A stretch of DNA of 64,000 nt from Gammaproteobacteria bacterium (GCA_009844085.1 VYCF01000055.1:54585-118584), one strand, 5' to 3'; numbered from the stretch's first letter, positions 1 through 10,251 are shown. Program-made: numbers and translations. Notes: generated by a model not told the origin, from the sequence alone.

Positions 1-1917
1 GACTCGGTTTGCGGGGGGCGCGGACTTTGCGGGCGCTGCCGGGTTGTTTGCATGGACGGGGACTTCGCCAAGCATGCAATCCGTTCCCGCCCCGAAAACC
101 TGTCTCCCTTTAACGAAATCGAGGCGCGCTACAGCGAGCGCCGCCAACGGCTTGCGCACAATCACCGCTTGAGCTGTCAGGCGACCGTCCAGGGCGATCT
201 CGTCATCGATGTGCCCCCCGAGAGCCAGATGCACCGACAGGTAGTGCGCAAGGAGGCCGAGTTGCGCGACATCAAGCTCGATCCCGCCACGAGGCTCTAT
301 CATGTCGAAGTGCAGCCCGCCGACTTGCAGGAATCCACCGGCGACCTGCAGCGGCTTTGCAACGCGATGGCCCGGGAGTGGAAACTGGCCGACCTCGATT
401 GCGACCCCGTCATTTTGCCGGAGTTGCAGCACACTTTGCGCGAGGGCAATTGGCGGGTTACGGCGGCAGTGCATCGGCAGTCGACCATCATGGCGGTCTG
501 GCCCGGCTTCCGGCCAGCCGCCCACGGTATTGCGATCGACATCGGTTCGACGACCATCGCCGCCCACCTGGTGGACCTGACGGCGGGCAAAGTGGTCGCC
601 ACGAAGGGCATGATGAATCCGCAGATTCGTTTCGGCGAGGATCTGATGAGCCGGGTTTCCTATGTGATGATGCATCCCGAAGGCGCCGCGGAGCTGACGC
701 ATGCCGTTCGCGAGGGCGTTAACGACCTCATCGGCGAGCTTGGCGGCGAGGCCGGCATCGACCCGGCGGACATCGTCGAACTGACGGTCGTCGGCAACCC
801 GATCATGCACCACCTGTTTCTCGGACTGAATCCGCGCGAGCTCGGCGGCGCCCCATTTGCGCTGGCCGTCGATACCGCGCTGGACCTGAAGGCGCGGGAT
901 ATCGGCATCGGAATCCATCCCGGCGGCAACGTTTACGTGCTGCCATGCATCGCCGGTCACGTCGGCGCAGACGCTGCAGGCATGGTCCTCGCCGAGGAAC
1001 CGCACTTGCTGGACGAAAATTCATTGGTCGTGGACGTGGGCACCAATGCCGAGATCGTGCTCGGCAACCGCGACCGGCTTTTGGCCTGTTCCAGTCCTAC
1101 CGGTCCCGCGTTCGAGGGTGCACAGATTTCCGCCGGTCAACGCGCTTCACGCGGCGCCATCGAACGCGTGCGCATCGACCCGCGGACCCTGGAACCGCGC
1201 TTCAGCGTCATCGGTTCGGATTTGTGGTCCGACGATCCGGGCTTTGAGGAGGCGACGCAGGCAGCGGGGGTCACGGGCATATGCGGATCCGGAATCATCG
1301 AGGTCATCGCCGAAATGTATCTGGCCGGAATCATCAACGGGGACGGCGTCGTCGACGGGTCGCTGGCGGCCCGCAGCGAACGCATAGTGGCGGATGGCCG
1401 CACCTGGTCTTTCCTGCTGCACGACGGCGCGCAGCAGATTCTCGTCACCCAGAACGACGTGCGGCAGATACAACTCGCCAAGGCGGCGCTTTACGCGGGC
1501 ATTCGGCTGCTCCAGGATCGGGCGGGGATCGAAAGGATCGACCGCATCCGGTTCGCCGGAGCGTTCGGTTCCCATATTGATCCGAAGTACGCAATGGTCC
1601 TGGGACTGATTCCCGACTGTGACCTCAACCGGGTCGAGTCGGCCGGCAACGCGGCGGGCATGGGGGCGCTGATCGCCTTGCTTCATGTGCCTGCCCGGGC
1701 GGAAATCGAAGCCGCGGTGCGCAAGATCGAGAAGATCGAGACTGCGGTGGAGCCGAAGTTCCAGGAGTACTTCGTGGACGCCATGGCGATCCCGCACAAG
1801 CGGGACGCCTTTCCACATCTGTTCTCGGTGATTGACCGTCCGGCCGCCCGTCCGGAATCCGCCGATACGGGCCGGCGCCGGCGCAGGCGGGCAGGGTCTG
1901 CCGGAGGCAAGTCATGA
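1..1917 (+). CDS. RACo-like corrinoid reductive activator, 5'-truncated by the window edge
   Basis: The frame is open from base 1, so the ATG at 52 is internal. The first codons give the plant-type ferredoxin motif CGGRGLCGRC (Cys at window codons 4, 10, 13); a fourth Cys lies at codon 59 (RLSCQATV). A linker follows, then an ASKHA-type ATPase module with GIAIDIGSTTIAAHL, VVDVGTNAEIVLGN, GICGSGIIEVIAEM and RFAGAFGSH. This [2Fe-2S] plus DUF4445/RACo arrangement is known from proteins that reduce inactive Co(II) corrinoid to Co(I) for corrinoid methyltransferases. The neighbouring dimethylglycine and sarcosine genes suggest service to a glycine betaine methyltransferase encoded upstream, outside the window (inference). 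The C-terminus is Arg-rich. Its stop overlaps the next start as ATGA. Confidence 0.88.
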   Translation, partial: DSVCGGRGLCGRCRVVCMDGDFAKHAIRSRPENLSPFNEIEARYSERRQRLAHNHRLSCQATVQGDLVIDVPPESQMHRQVVRKEAELRDIKLDPATRLYHVEVQPADLQESTGDLQRLCNAMAREWKLADLDCDPVILPELQHTLREGNWRVTAAVHRQSTIMAVWPGFRPAAHGIAIDIGSTTIAAHLVDLTAGKVVATKGMMNPQIRFGEDLMSRVSYVMMHPEGAAELTHAVREGVNDLIGELGGEAGIDPADIVELTVVGNPIMHHLFLGLNPRELGGAPFALAVDTALDLKARDIGIGIHPGGNVYVLPCIAGHVGADAAGMVLAEEPHLLDENSLVVDVGTNAEIVLGNRDRLLACSSPTGPAFEGAQISAGQRASRGAIERVRIDPRTLEPRFSVIGSDLWSDDPGFEEATQAAGVTGICGSGIIEVIAEMYLAGIINGDGVVDGSLAARSERIVADGRTWSFLLHDGAQQILVTQNDVRQIQLAKAALYAGIRLLQDRAGIERIDRIRFAGAFGSHIDPKYAMVLGLIPDCDLNRVESAGNAAGMGALIALLHVPARAEIEAAVRKIEKIETAVEPKFQEYFVDAMAIPHKRDAFPHLFSVIDRPAARPESADTGRRRRRRAGSAGGKS

Positions 1918-2471
1918 ATCGCAAGGTGGCTTTCACGGCCATGGATCATGGCGCGCGCGAGGATTACGACCTGGTGGAAGCGCACGACGCGCGCAACGCG
2001 GCCGAACTCGCCGACCGGGTTCTCGGTTGGCTGCGATGCATGGACGGCGACTCTCCGTATCGAATCAGCCGTCTCGAGCATTCGCTGCAGACCGCCACCC
2101 GGGCGGAGCGGGACGGAGCCGACGACGAAACCATCGCCTGCGCGCTATTGCACGACATCGGCGACGTGATCTCCCCGCGCAATCATTCCGAGGCGAGCGC
2201 CGCGCTGCTGGCCCCGTACGTGAACGAGAAGAATCACTGGATCGTCAAGCATCACGGCCTGTTTCAGGGCTATTACTGGCTGCAGCATTACGGTGAGGAT
2301 CGCAACGCCCGCGACCGCTATCGCGATCACGAGCATTACCAGGCGTGTGTGGATTTTTGCGCCCGCTGGGACCAGGCGTCTTTCGATCCCGTGTACCGCA
2401 GTCATCCACTGGAACACTACGAGCCGCTGGTGCGCGAGCTTTTCGCCCGCACGCCGAGGCCATTTTTCTGA
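1914..2471 (+). CDS. HD-domain metalloprotein linked to methylated-amine catabolism
   Basis: A 185-residue protein coupled by ATGA to the RACo-like gene. Likely metal ligands are His56 (RLEHSLQTA), His80-Asp81 (LLHDIGD), His91, His113/114 and perhaps Asp153. The 24-residue spacing from His56 to His80-Asp81 equals that between the matching ligands of the diiron oxygenase PhnZ. However, the position corresponding to PhnZ's Glu seven residues before the first His is Tyr49 here. It could be a phosphohydrolase or a PhnZ/TmpB-like HD oxygenase; TmpB releases glycine betaine from a trimethylammonio-phosphonate, which would suit this locus. The fold is clear, the reaction is not. Confidence 0.7.
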   Translation: MNRKVAFTAMDHGAREDYDLVEAHDARNAAELADRVLGWLRCMDGDSPYRISRLEHSLQTATRAERDGADDETIACALLHDIGDVISPRNHSEASAALLAPYVNEKNHWIVKHHGLFQGYYWLQHYGEDRNARDRYRDHEHYQACVDFCARWDQASFDPVYRSHPLEHYEPLVRELFARTPRPFF

Positions 2472-2487
2472 GACGGGACTCCAGACA

Positions 2488-4926
2488 ATGAAAAAACGGG
2501 CAAGGGTTGTAGTCATCGGCGGCGGAGTGGTCGGCGTCAGCGCCTTGTATCACCTGGCCAGGAAAGGCTGGGGCGACGAAGTCGTGCTGGTGGAAAAGGG
2601 TGAGTTGACCTCCGGGTCGACCTGGCACGCGGCGGGATTGCTGCCCCTGTTCAACATGAGTTACTCGGTGGGCCAGATCCACAAGTACTCGGTCAAGCTC
2701 TACCGGGAACTCGAGCGGGAGACCGGGCAGCGGGTCGGATTCAGCCAGGTCGGCAACCTGCGGCTGGCCATGAACCGCGACCGCATGGACGAGTATTACC
2801 AATACGCGGCGACCGCGAAGACCATCGGCGTCGACGTACGCTTCCTCACGCCGGCCGAGATCGGAAAACTCTGGCCGTTATGCGATATCGACGGTCTCGT
2901 GGGCGGAATCTATCATCCCGAGGACGGCTACATTCAGCCGGCCGATCTGACCCAGGCGCTGGCCATCGGCGCCCGCGCCCGCGGCGCGGAAATTTACCGG
3001 AAGACCGCTGTCATGGGCATCACCCGGGCGACCTCCGGCGGCTGGGTCGTGCATACGGACAAGGGAGACATCACCTGCGATCACGTCGTGTCGGCGACCG
3101 GCAATTACGCCCGCAAGACCGGGGAAATGGTGGGGCTCGACATCCCCGTGATGCCCGTTGAACACCAGTACATCGTCACCGAACCCCATCCCGCGCTGCA
3201 AGAGCGCAAACGCGAAGGACTGCCGGAACTCGGCGTATTGCGCGAATCGGACGGTTCCTGGTATCTGCGCGAGGAAAACAGCGGCTTTATCCTCGGCCCA
3301 TACGAGAAGGACGCGCCTTGCTGTTACGTTGACGGCCCGGATCCGGCGGCCGAATACGAACTGTTCCAGGAAGATATCGACCGCCTGATGCCCCACATCG
3401 AGGCCGCGATGGCGCGGGTGCCGGCATTCGCCGAGGTGGGAATCAAGTCGGTTTACAACGGCGCCATCGCCTATACGCCCGACGGCAATCCGATCATCGG
3501 CCCGGCCTGGAACCTCGAAAACTTCTGGCTGTCCGAGGGACACAGTTTCGGCATTACGGCCGCCGGCGGCGCAGGCTGGCAATTGGCCGAATGGATCGTC
3601 GAGGGCGAACCCACCATCGACATGCTCGGCGTCGAACCGCGCCGCTTCGGGGATTACGCCACCAGGGACTACCTGATCAGGAAGAACGAGGAGGCCTACG
3701 CCCACGTCTTCATCATCCATTATCCGGACGAGGAACGCCCGGCCGCGCGTCCGTTGCGCACCGCGCCCTGTTACGAGCGCATGAAGGCGCGCGGCGCCGT
3801 TTTCGGGCAGAAGTTCGGTTGGGAACGGCCGAATTTCTTCGCCGTGGACGACATGCCCCAGGAAGACGACTGGTCGTTCCGCCGCTCGCGCTGGTTCGAA
3901 GCGGTTCGCAGGGAAGTCGAAAATACCACCCGCAATGTCGGCCTGCTCGACATGACCGCCTTCGCCAAGTGCCGGGTTTCAGGCCCCGGCGCGGAAGATT
4001 TCCTCAATTGGTTCGTCGCCAACAGCGTGCCGAAACAGGTTGGCCGGCTATGCCTGGCCCATGCCCTCAATCGCAACGGCGGCGTACATTCGGAGTTCAC
4101 GATCCGGCGCGAGTCGGACGATTCCTTTTACCTGGTGTCGGCGGGCGCATTCCAGCGCCTGGATCACGACTATCTGCGCAAGTACATGCCCCGCGACGGC
4201 TCCGTGCAGTTTACGCCGCTTACCGGCGCGATGGGCGTACTGGTGTTAGCCGGTCCGAAAGCCAGGGCGCTGTTGTCACGAGTGTCCGACGCTGACCTGT
4301 CGAACGAAGCGTTCCGCTGGTTGACCGCCCGCGATATCGTGGTGGGGTCCGCGCCGGTCAACGCCATGCGGGTAAACTTCGTCGGAGAACTCGGCTGGGA
4401 ATTGCATCATCCGCTGGAGTACCAGAATCACATCTTCGACGCGCTGTTCGAGGCCGGCGAGGATCTGGGTCTGGCGCCGTTCGGCATTCGCGCCATGGAT
4501 TCCATGCGCATGGAGAAGTCCTATCGCATGGTGGGCACCGAACTTTCCATCGAGTATTCGGCCTTCGAGTCGGCCATGGATCGTTTCGTCAAGCTCGACA
4601 AGGGCGACTTTCTCGGGCGCGACGCCTTGCTGGCGTCGAGGGAGGCGGGCCTCGATAATCTGCTGGTCACGCTGGAGGTGCACGACGTGGAAGACGCCGA
4701 CGTGCTCGGCAACAACGCCCTGCTCAAGAACGGCCAAACCGTCGGCCGCGCCACGAGCGGAAATTTCGGATTCCGCACAAACAAATCCCTGGCCCTCGGC
4801 ATGCTGCCCCCGAACCTGGCAAAGCCCGGAGTCGAAATCGAAGTGGAATTGCTCGACCGGATATTCAAGGCAAAAGTGATCCCGGACTCGCCGTTCGACC
4901 CTAAAAACGAGAGATTGCGAGCCTAA
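2488..4926 (+). CDS. dimethylglycine dehydrogenase-like flavoprotein (FAD + GcvT-type folate domain)
   Basis: 812 residues from the ATG at 2488. That start is chosen because the dinucleotide-binding motif [10 protein letters not shown] then lies at residues 8-17, as usual in the family; open codons further upstream only overlap the HD gene. [10 protein letters not shown] at 42-51 carries the His (47) expected to hold FAD covalently. The C-terminal half is an aminomethyltransferase (GcvT) domain with [10 protein letters not shown] and [16 protein letters not shown]. Family members oxidise dimethylglycine or sarcosine, pass electrons to ETF and transfer the C1 unit to tetrahydrofolate. Dimethylglycine is the likeliest substrate because sarcosine oxidase subunits follow. 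Sarcosine dehydrogenase is the alternative. Confidence 0.87.
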   Translation: MKKRARVVVIGGGVVGVSALYHLARKGWGDEVVLVEKGELTSGSTWHAAGLLPLFNMSYSVGQIHKYSVKLYRELERETGQRVGFSQVGNLRLAMNRDRMDEYYQYAATAKTIGVDVRFLTPAEIGKLWPLCDIDGLVGGIYHPEDGYIQPADLTQALAIGARARGAEIYRKTAVMGITRATSGGWVVHTDKGDITCDHVVSATGNYARKTGEMVGLDIPVMPVEHQYIVTEPHPALQERKREGLPELGVLRESDGSWYLREENSGFILGPYEKDAPCCYVDGPDPAAEYELFQEDIDRLMPHIEAAMARVPAFAEVGIKSVYNGAIAYTPDGNPIIGPAWNLENFWLSEGHSFGITAAGGAGWQLAEWIVEGEPTIDMLGVEPRRFGDYATRDYLIRKNEEAYAHVFIIHYPDEERPAARPLRTAPCYERMKARGAVFGQKFGWERPNFFAVDDMPQEDDWSFRRSRWFEAVRREVENTTRNVGLLDMTAFAKCRVSGPGAEDFLNWFVANSVPKQVGRLCLAHALNRNGGVHSEFTIRRESDDSFYLVSAGAFQRLDHDYLRKYMPRDGSVQFTPLTGAMGVLVLAGPKARALLSRVSDADLSNEAFRWLTARDIVVGSAPVNAMRVNFVGELGWELHHPLEYQNHIFDALFEAGEDLGLAPFGIRAMDSMRMEKSYRMVGTELSIEYSAFESAMDRFVKLDKGDFLGRDALLASREAGLDNLLVTLEVHDVEDADVLGNNALLKNGQTVGRATSGNFGFRTNKSLALGMLPPNLAKPGVEIEVELLDRIFKAKVIPDSPFDPKNERLRA

Positions 4927-4955
4927 TGGGTTCCGCACAGTGCAAGCCGATGTCG

Positions 4956-5046
4956 CGATGCGCGTGTGCAGCGGGCGTGCGAGGCAGGACGCCGAGCCCG
5001 AAGCCTACAGGGATGTATTTACGGCGTCCGCTGCACACGCGCATCG
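4956..5046. repeat. perfect 19-bp inverted repeat in the dehydrogenase-soxB gap
   Basis: Arms at 4956-4974 and 5028-5046 are exact reverse complements, separated by 53 nt; a few further wobble or Watson-Crick pairs extend the stem inward. It fills most of the 148-bp gap. There is no U-run, so it is not a classical intrinsic terminator. It could be a repetitive extragenic element or an mRNA-processing or attenuation hairpin separating expression of the dehydrogenase from soxBDAG. Confidence 0.7.
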
Positions 5047-5074
5047 TGGCAGCGGCGGTTCGAGGCCACTAAAC

Positions 5075-6325
5075 GTGAAGAAGTATTCCGCATACAGCCT
5101 GTTGCGCAACGCGCTCAGCCATAACAGGAATTGGCGCACGGCCTGGCGCAGCCCGGAACCGAAAAAGAGCTACGACGCGATCGTCGTCGGTGGCGGCGGC
5201 CACGGCCTCGCAACGGCGTATTACCTCGCGAAAAACCATGGCATGCGCAATGTCGCGGTGCTGGAAAAAGGCTGGATCGGCGGGGGCAACACCGGCCGCA
5301 ACACCACCATCGTTCGCTCCAACTATCTCTGGACCGAAGCGGCGCTGCTATACGAAAAGTCGATGCAACTCTGGGAGGGGCTGAGCCAGGATCTGAACTA
5401 CAACGTCATGTTCAGCCAGCGCGGTGTCTACAACCTCGGCCATTCGCTGCAGGACATGCGCGACATCGAGCGGCGCGTAAATGCCAACCGGCTCAACGGC
5501 ATCGACGCCGAAGTCGTCGGCACGGCCGAACTCGCCAAGGCGATTCCATGCCTCAACGTATCGTCCGACTCGCGTTATCCCGTTCTCGGCGCATCGCTGC
5601 AGCGCCGTGGGGGCGTCGCGCGCCACGACGCCGTCGCCTGGGGCTTCGCGCGCGCGGCGGACGCGCTGGGCGTCGATATCGTCGAGCAATGCGCGGTCAC
5701 GGACATCGATGTCAGGGGCGGCAAGGCCGTTGGCGTGCAGACCACGCGCGGTCCGATCGCATCGGATCGCATCGGCGTCGTGGTGGCGGGCCACGCCGGC
5801 GTGCTGGCGAAAATGGCGGGCCTGCGGCTGCCGATCGAAAGCCATCCGTTGCAGGCATTCGTTTCCGAGCCGATCAGGCCCGTGCTCGACACCGTGGTCA
5901 TGTCCGGCGCAGTCCATGGCTATATCAGCCAGTCCGACAAGGGCGAACTGGTGATCGGGGCCGGCATCGACGCATACAACGGCTATGGCCAGCGGGGCAG
6001 CTTTCCCGTCATCGAACACGCATTGCAGGCAATCGTCGAACTGTTCCCGGTTTTCAGCCGCGTGCGCATGCTCAGACTCTGGGGCGGCATCGTCGACGTC
6101 GCGCCGGACGCCTGCCCGATACTGTCGAAGACGCCGGTCGAGGGACTCTATTTCAACTGCGGCTGGGGCACAGGCGGGTTCAAGGCGACGCCGGGCTCGG
6201 GCTGGGTGTTCGCGCATACCATGGCCCATGACGAGGCCCACCAACTCAACGCTCCCTTCAGCCTGGAGCGGTTTGCCACCGGCGCCCTGGTCGACGAGCA
6301 CGGCGCCGCGGCGGTGGCGCACTGA
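5075..6325 (+). CDS. soxB: sarcosine oxidase subunit beta
   Basis: 416 residues from GTG 5075 ([14 protein letters not shown]), the N-terminus typical of the family; upstream codons fall in the inverted repeat. FAD-binding motif [19 protein letters not shown] at 33-51, then [18 protein letters not shown]. His184 ([10 protein letters not shown]) aligns with the histidine that carries covalent FMN in characterised beta subunits, allowing for a slightly longer N-terminus. With alpha, gamma and delta it oxidises sarcosine to glycine using O2, giving H2O2 and methylene-tetrahydrofolate. It begins a tight soxBDAG run: soxD starts 2 nt after its stop. Confidence 0.93.
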   Translation: MKKYSAYSLLRNALSHNRNWRTAWRSPEPKKSYDAIVVGGGGHGLATAYYLAKNHGMRNVAVLEKGWIGGGNTGRNTTIVRSNYLWTEAALLYEKSMQLWEGLSQDLNYNVMFSQRGVYNLGHSLQDMRDIERRVNANRLNGIDAEVVGTAELAKAIPCLNVSSDSRYPVLGASLQRRGGVARHDAVAWGFARAADALGVDIVEQCAVTDIDVRGGKAVGVQTTRGPIASDRIGVVVAGHAGVLAKMAGLRLPIESHPLQAFVSEPIRPVLDTVVMSGAVHGYISQSDKGELVIGAGIDAYNGYGQRGSFPVIEHALQAIVELFPVFSRVRMLRLWGGIVDVAPDACPILSKTPVEGLYFNCGWGTGGFKATPGSGWVFAHTMAHDEAHQLNAPFSLERFATGALVDEHGAAAVAH

Positions 6326-6327
6326 CA

Positions 6328-6627
6328 ATGCTGCTGATCGAATGCCCATGGTGCGGGCCCCTGGCCGAGACCGAGTTCAGCTATGGCGGAGAAGCCGGTA
6401 TCACGCGGCCGCTCGATCCCGATGCGCTGAGCGACGCGGAATGGGCGGACTACCTGTTCTACAGAGCCAATCCGCGCGGCGCGCATCGGGAACTCTGGAA
6501 TCACGCCCACGGTTGCCGGCGCTGGTTCGGCGTGGAGCGGGATACGGTCAGTTATCGCATTACAGGCAGTTTCAAGCTTGATCTGGCCGAGCCCCGCAGC
6601 GGCGGAAACACGGAGCAGGGCGACTGA
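6328..6627 (+). CDS. soxD: sarcosine oxidase subunit delta
   Basis: 99 residues. The Zn ligands expected of this subunit are in place: Cys6 and Cys9 (ECPWCG), His59 and Cys63 (HAHGCRRWF). The segment WADYLFYRANPRG is typical of the family. It is a structural zinc subunit of the heterotetramer, sitting 2 nt after soxB and 2 nt before soxA, the standard B-D-A-G order. Confidence 0.93.
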   Translation: MLLIECPWCGPLAETEFSYGGEAGITRPLDPDALSDAEWADYLFYRANPRGAHRELWNHAHGCRRWFGVERDTVSYRITGSFKLDLAEPRSGGNTEQGD

Positions 6628-6629
6628 CC

Positions 6630-9600
6630 ATGGCAGCCGCGCAGCCGAACCGTTTGCGTGAAGGCGGGCGGATAGACCGGTCCCGCCCCCTGAAGTTCTC
6701 GCTGGACGGCAAGGCATATACGGGATTCGCCGGCGATACGCTCGCCTCCGCGCTGATCGCCAACGGCGTCATGCTGGTCGGCCGCAGTTTCAAGTTGCGC
6801 CGCCCGCGCGGGATCGTCGGCAGCGGAGCGGAGGAACCCAACGCGATCATGCAGGTGGGCGAGGGCGCCGAGGCGCAGCCCAACCTGCTGGCGACACAGG
6901 TCGAACTCCGCGACGGCCTGGTTGCGCATACAGCAAGAGGCTGGCCGAGCATACGCTTCGATTTCGGCGCAATCAGCGATTCGTTCGGGCGAATCCTGGG
7001 CGCGGGCTTCTATTACAAGACTTTCATGTATCCGCGCTCCTGGTGGAAGTTCTACGAGCGCGCGATCCGCCGGACGACAGGCTTCGGCCAGGCGCCCCAG
7101 ACGCCCGATCCCGATACCTACGAACACATGAACGCGCATTGCGACGTGCTCGTGGCCGGCGGCGGGCCGGCCGGCCTGATGGCGGCGCTGGCGGCGGCCA
7201 GTTCCGGCGCCCGGGTGATTCTCGCCAATGACGATAGCGAGTTCGGCGGCAGCCTGCTGTCCGGCGCGGAGCAAATCGATGGCGCGCCCGCCGTGGACTG
7301 GGTTGCCAGCGTCGTGACCGAGTTGCGCGAACTCAAGGATTGTATCTTGCTGCCCCGCGCCACCGTGCTCGGTTATCACGATCACGATTTCCTGACGGTT
7401 GCCGAGCGCTGCGACCTGGGGGAGGCAGCGGAGCGCCGGGATCGCGCACGCCCGGGAGAAACGGCAGAGAGGCTCTGGCGCATAAGGGCAAAGCGGGTGA
7501 TATTGGCCCAGGGCGGCTTCGAGCGGCCGCTGGCATTCTGCAACAACGACCGTCCCGGCGTCATGCTGGCTTCCGCGGTCTCGACCTATGTTCATCGATA
7601 TGCCGTCCTGCCGGGCCGCCGCGCCGTGGTCTTCACGAACAACGATTCGGCCTATCGTACGGCGCTGGACCTGGCCGGCGCCGGCGCCGTGGTGGAGGCC
7701 ATCGTCGACAGCCGACCCGCAGGCGGCGGCGAACTCGCAGACCGGGCGCAATCACTGGGGATTCCGGTGCTGCCCGGGCGCGTAGTTTGCGACGTGACCG
7801 GCAGAAACCGGGTCAAGAGTGTCCGCATTGCCGAATGGAAGGGCGACAGTTGGGAAAACACCAGGAGTACGGTCCGCATCGACTGCGACCTGCTCGCGGT
7901 GTCCGGCGGCTGGAGCCCGGCCGTCCACCTGCACGCCCAGGCCGGCGGCGAGCTGGACTGGGACGAAACGCAATTCTGTTTCCTGCCCGGGCAAGCACGC
8001 CAGTCCCACGATTCGGCCGGTGCGGGCAACGGCAGGCAATCCCCGGGCGAGTGCCTGGCCGACGGGCTGCGCGCCGGGCTTGAGGCCGCGGCGAAGCTCG
8101 GCCTGGAAGCCGCGGCCATTGAAGCGCCGGCCACCAACAGCCCCGGCGAGGCGCCGATCGAGGCCCTGTGGCGGGTGCCGGCCGAAAAGGACGCGGATCG
8201 CTGTCCGAAGCAGTTCATCGACTTCCAGAACGACACTACCGTAGCGGACATCCGGCTTGCCGTGCGCGAAGGCTATCGCGACGTGGAACACGTCAAACGC
8301 TACACGGCGCTGGGTTTCGGCACCGACCAGGGCAAGCTCGGCAACATCAACGGCATGGCGGTGCTGGCCGATGCGCTCGGCAAGCCGGTTTCCGAAGTAG
8401 GAACAACGACCTTTCGCCCGGTCTATACGCCGGTGCGTTTCGGGGCCGTCGCCGGCGAAAGCGTCGGCGGCCTCTACGATCCGGTGCGCAAGACCGTGCT
8501 GCACGACTGGCACGAAGCCGCCGGCGCGCCCATGGAAGTCGTCGGCCAGTGGCATCGGCCCTGGTACTTTCCGCGCGATGGCGAAGACCTGCACGCGGCC
8601 GTGGCGCGGGAATGCCTGGCGGTGCGCAACTCGGTCGGCGCCATGGACGCCTCCACTCTCGGCAAGATCGACGCGCGCGGCCCCGACGTCGTGGAGTTCC
8701 TGGAGCGAATCTACACCCACAACGTCGGCCGGATGAAGCTCGGACGCTGCGCCTACGGCATCATGCTCGGCGAGGACGGCATGGTCATGGACGACGGCGT
8801 CATGGCGCGCCTGGGCGAAAATCACTTCTACCTGACCACGACCACCGGCGGCGCGGCCAGGGTGCTCGACTGGCTGGAATTGTGGCTGCAGACCGAGTGG
8901 CCGGAACTCAATGTCTATCTGACCTCGCTGACTGAACACTACTCCACCATCGCGGTGGCCGGGCCGAACAGCCGCGCCCTGCTTGAGGCGCTCGGCTGCG
9001 ACATTCCGCTCGACAAGGAAAGCTTTCCGTTCCTGACGGTGAGGACAGCGAATCTGGCCGGCATGCCCGTGCAACTGTTCCGCGTCAGTTTTTCGGGAGA
9101 ACTGGCGTTTGAGATCAACATCGGCAGTCACTTCGCGCCGGACATGTGGCGCAAGGTCATGGAAGCCGGACGGGAATTCGATATCGCGCCTTACGGGACC
9201 GAAACCATGCACGTGTTGCGCGCCGAAAAGGGCTTCATAATCGTCGGCCAGGATACCGACGGCTCGGTCACCCCGGTGGACCTGGGCATGAACTGGCTGC
9301 TTTCGAAGGAGAAGGATTTCCTCGGCAAGCGTTCGCTCAGGCGGCCGGACTGCTTGCGGGAAGATCGCAAGCAATTGGTCGGATTATTGTCTTCCGATCA
9401 GCGAACCGTACTCCCGGAGGGGACGCAACTCATCGAGGACATTGCCCGAACCGAGCCCGTGCCCATGTGCGGTCATGTCACCTCCAGTTACGACAGCGCG
9501 TGCCTCGGCCATCCGGTTGCGCTGGCGCTGGTGGCCGGGGGGCGGGCGCGCAAGGGCGAAAACCTGTTCGCGGCCTTGCCGGGGCGTGAGCCCTTGCCGG

Positions 9601-9656
9601 TGCAAGTCGTATCACCGGCCTTTTACGACCCCCGGGGAGAGCGCCAAAATGTCTGA
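6630..9656 (+). CDS. soxA: sarcosine oxidase subunit alpha
   Basis: 1008 residues, slightly longer than many alpha subunits. Order: N-terminal ferredoxin-like domain (about 10-95, with GRSFKLRRPRGIVGSGAEEP), NAD-binding Rossmann domain (CDVLVAGGGPAGLMAAL near 170-187), a second dinucleotide-binding stretch (RAVVFTNNDSAYRTALDLAG), then a C-terminal GcvT-like folate domain (about 610-1000, with VSFSGELAFEINI and YGTETMHVLRAEKGF). Known role: NAD-binding subunit and site where the oxidised N-methyl carbon is captured by tetrahydrofolate. Its last 8 nt overlap soxG. Confidence 0.93.
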   Translation: MAAAQPNRLREGGRIDRSRPLKFSLDGKAYTGFAGDTLASALIANGVMLVGRSFKLRRPRGIVGSGAEEPNAIMQVGEGAEAQPNLLATQVELRDGLVAHTARGWPSIRFDFGAISDSFGRILGAGFYYKTFMYPRSWWKFYERAIRRTTGFGQAPQTPDPDTYEHMNAHCDVLVAGGGPAGLMAALAAASSGARVILANDDSEFGGSLLSGAEQIDGAPAVDWVASVVTELRELKDCILLPRATVLGYHDHDFLTVAERCDLGEAAERRDRARPGETAERLWRIRAKRVILAQGGFERPLAFCNNDRPGVMLASAVSTYVHRYAVLPGRRAVVFTNNDSAYRTALDLAGAGAVVEAIVDSRPAGGGELADRAQSLGIPVLPGRVVCDVTGRNRVKSVRIAEWKGDSWENTRSTVRIDCDLLAVSGGWSPAVHLHAQAGGELDWDETQFCFLPGQARQSHDSAGAGNGRQSPGECLADGLRAGLEAAAKLGLEAAAIEAPATNSPGEAPIEALWRVPAEKDADRCPKQFIDFQNDTTVADIRLAVREGYRDVEHVKRYTALGFGTDQGKLGNINGMAVLADALGKPVSEVGTTTFRPVYTPVRFGAVAGESVGGLYDPVRKTVLHDWHEAAGAPMEVVGQWHRPWYFPRDGEDLHAAVARECLAVRNSVGAMDASTLGKIDARGPDVVEFLERIYTHNVGRMKLGRCAYGIMLGEDGMVMDDGVMARLGENHFYLTTTTGGAARVLDWLELWLQTEWPELNVYLTSLTEHYSTIAVAGPNSRALLEALGCDIPLDKESFPFLTVRTANLAGMPVQLFRVSFSGELAFEINIGSHFAPDMWRKVMEAGREFDIAPYGTETMHVLRAEKGFIIVGQDTDGSVTPVDLGMNWLLSKEKDFLGKRSLRRPDCLREDRKQLVGLLSSDQRTVLPEGTQLIEDIARTEPVPMCGHVTSSYDSACLGHPVALALVAGGRARKGENLFAALPGREPLPVQVVSPAFYDPRGERQNV

Positions 9657-10218
9657 AGCAATGCCTGAATCCGCGCCGGACGCTGGAGTCGACATCGGAA
9701 TGTTGCAGGAGAGGGGGTTCCTCAATGTCCGGCTCGACCCGCGCGATGAACACGCTGTAAAGGCCGCGGAGCAGGTTCTCGCCCAGTCTCTGCCACTGGC
9801 TGCGAATACCTATTCCAGCGGCAAGCATCGCGTCTATTGGCTGGGCCCGGACGAGTGGCTGGTCGAGACTGACGCCGGGAACGCTGTCGCTCTCGGCGGC
9901 GATCTCACCGAGGCGCTTGCCGGTTCGAGCGCCGCGGTCAACAACGTCAGCGGCGGCCACGTGGCCCAGCGGCTCAGCGGCCCCGAATCCCGCACCGTGC
10001 TGGCAAAAGGCTGCACCCTCGATCTGCACCCAAAGGAATTTCGCCCGGGACACTGCGCCCGCACGGGCCTTGCCAGAACAACAATCCTGCTCGCCGCTGA
10101 CAGCGAATCAGACAGCTACACCATTATCGCAGCCAGAAGTTACGCCGATTACTTGCGCCGCTGGCTGACCCACGCCACACGCAAACCAACTGGAATTCGG
10201 CAGGCGCATTGGGTATAA
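9649..10218 (+). CDS. soxG: sarcosine oxidase subunit gamma
   Basis: 189 residues from ATG 9649, which overlaps the soxA stop by 8 nt; longer open readings upstream lie entirely within soxA. Family features: LGPDEWLVET, VNNVSGGHVAQRLSGPESRTVLAKGCTLDLHP (residues about 95-126) and CARTGLARTTILL. It is the small structural subunit that completes the heterotetramer and ends the operon; the next gene starts 33 nt on. Confidence 0.9.
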   Translation: MSEAMPESAPDAGVDIGMLQERGFLNVRLDPRDEHAVKAAEQVLAQSLPLAANTYSSGKHRVYWLGPDEWLVETDAGNAVALGGDLTEALAGSSAAVNNVSGGHVAQRLSGPESRTVLAKGCTLDLHPKEFRPGHCARTGLARTTILLAADSESDSYTIIAARSYADYLRRWLTHATRKPTGIRQAHWV

Positions 10219-10251
10219 ATATCGGCTTGATTCCCGGACCGTGGACCTCCC

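Noticed and set aside
52..1917. ATG at 52 as the start of the RACo-like gene
   Set aside because: The in-frame codons before it encode the first three ferredoxin cysteines, so the gene is cut by the window edge.
2293..2487. N-terminal extension of the dimethylglycine dehydrogenase
   Set aside because: It lies almost entirely inside the HD gene, and the FAD motif fits a start at 2488.
4940..5074. N-terminal extension of SoxB
   Set aside because: It translates the inverted repeat and gives an N-terminus unlike the family; GTG 5075 restores the expected start.
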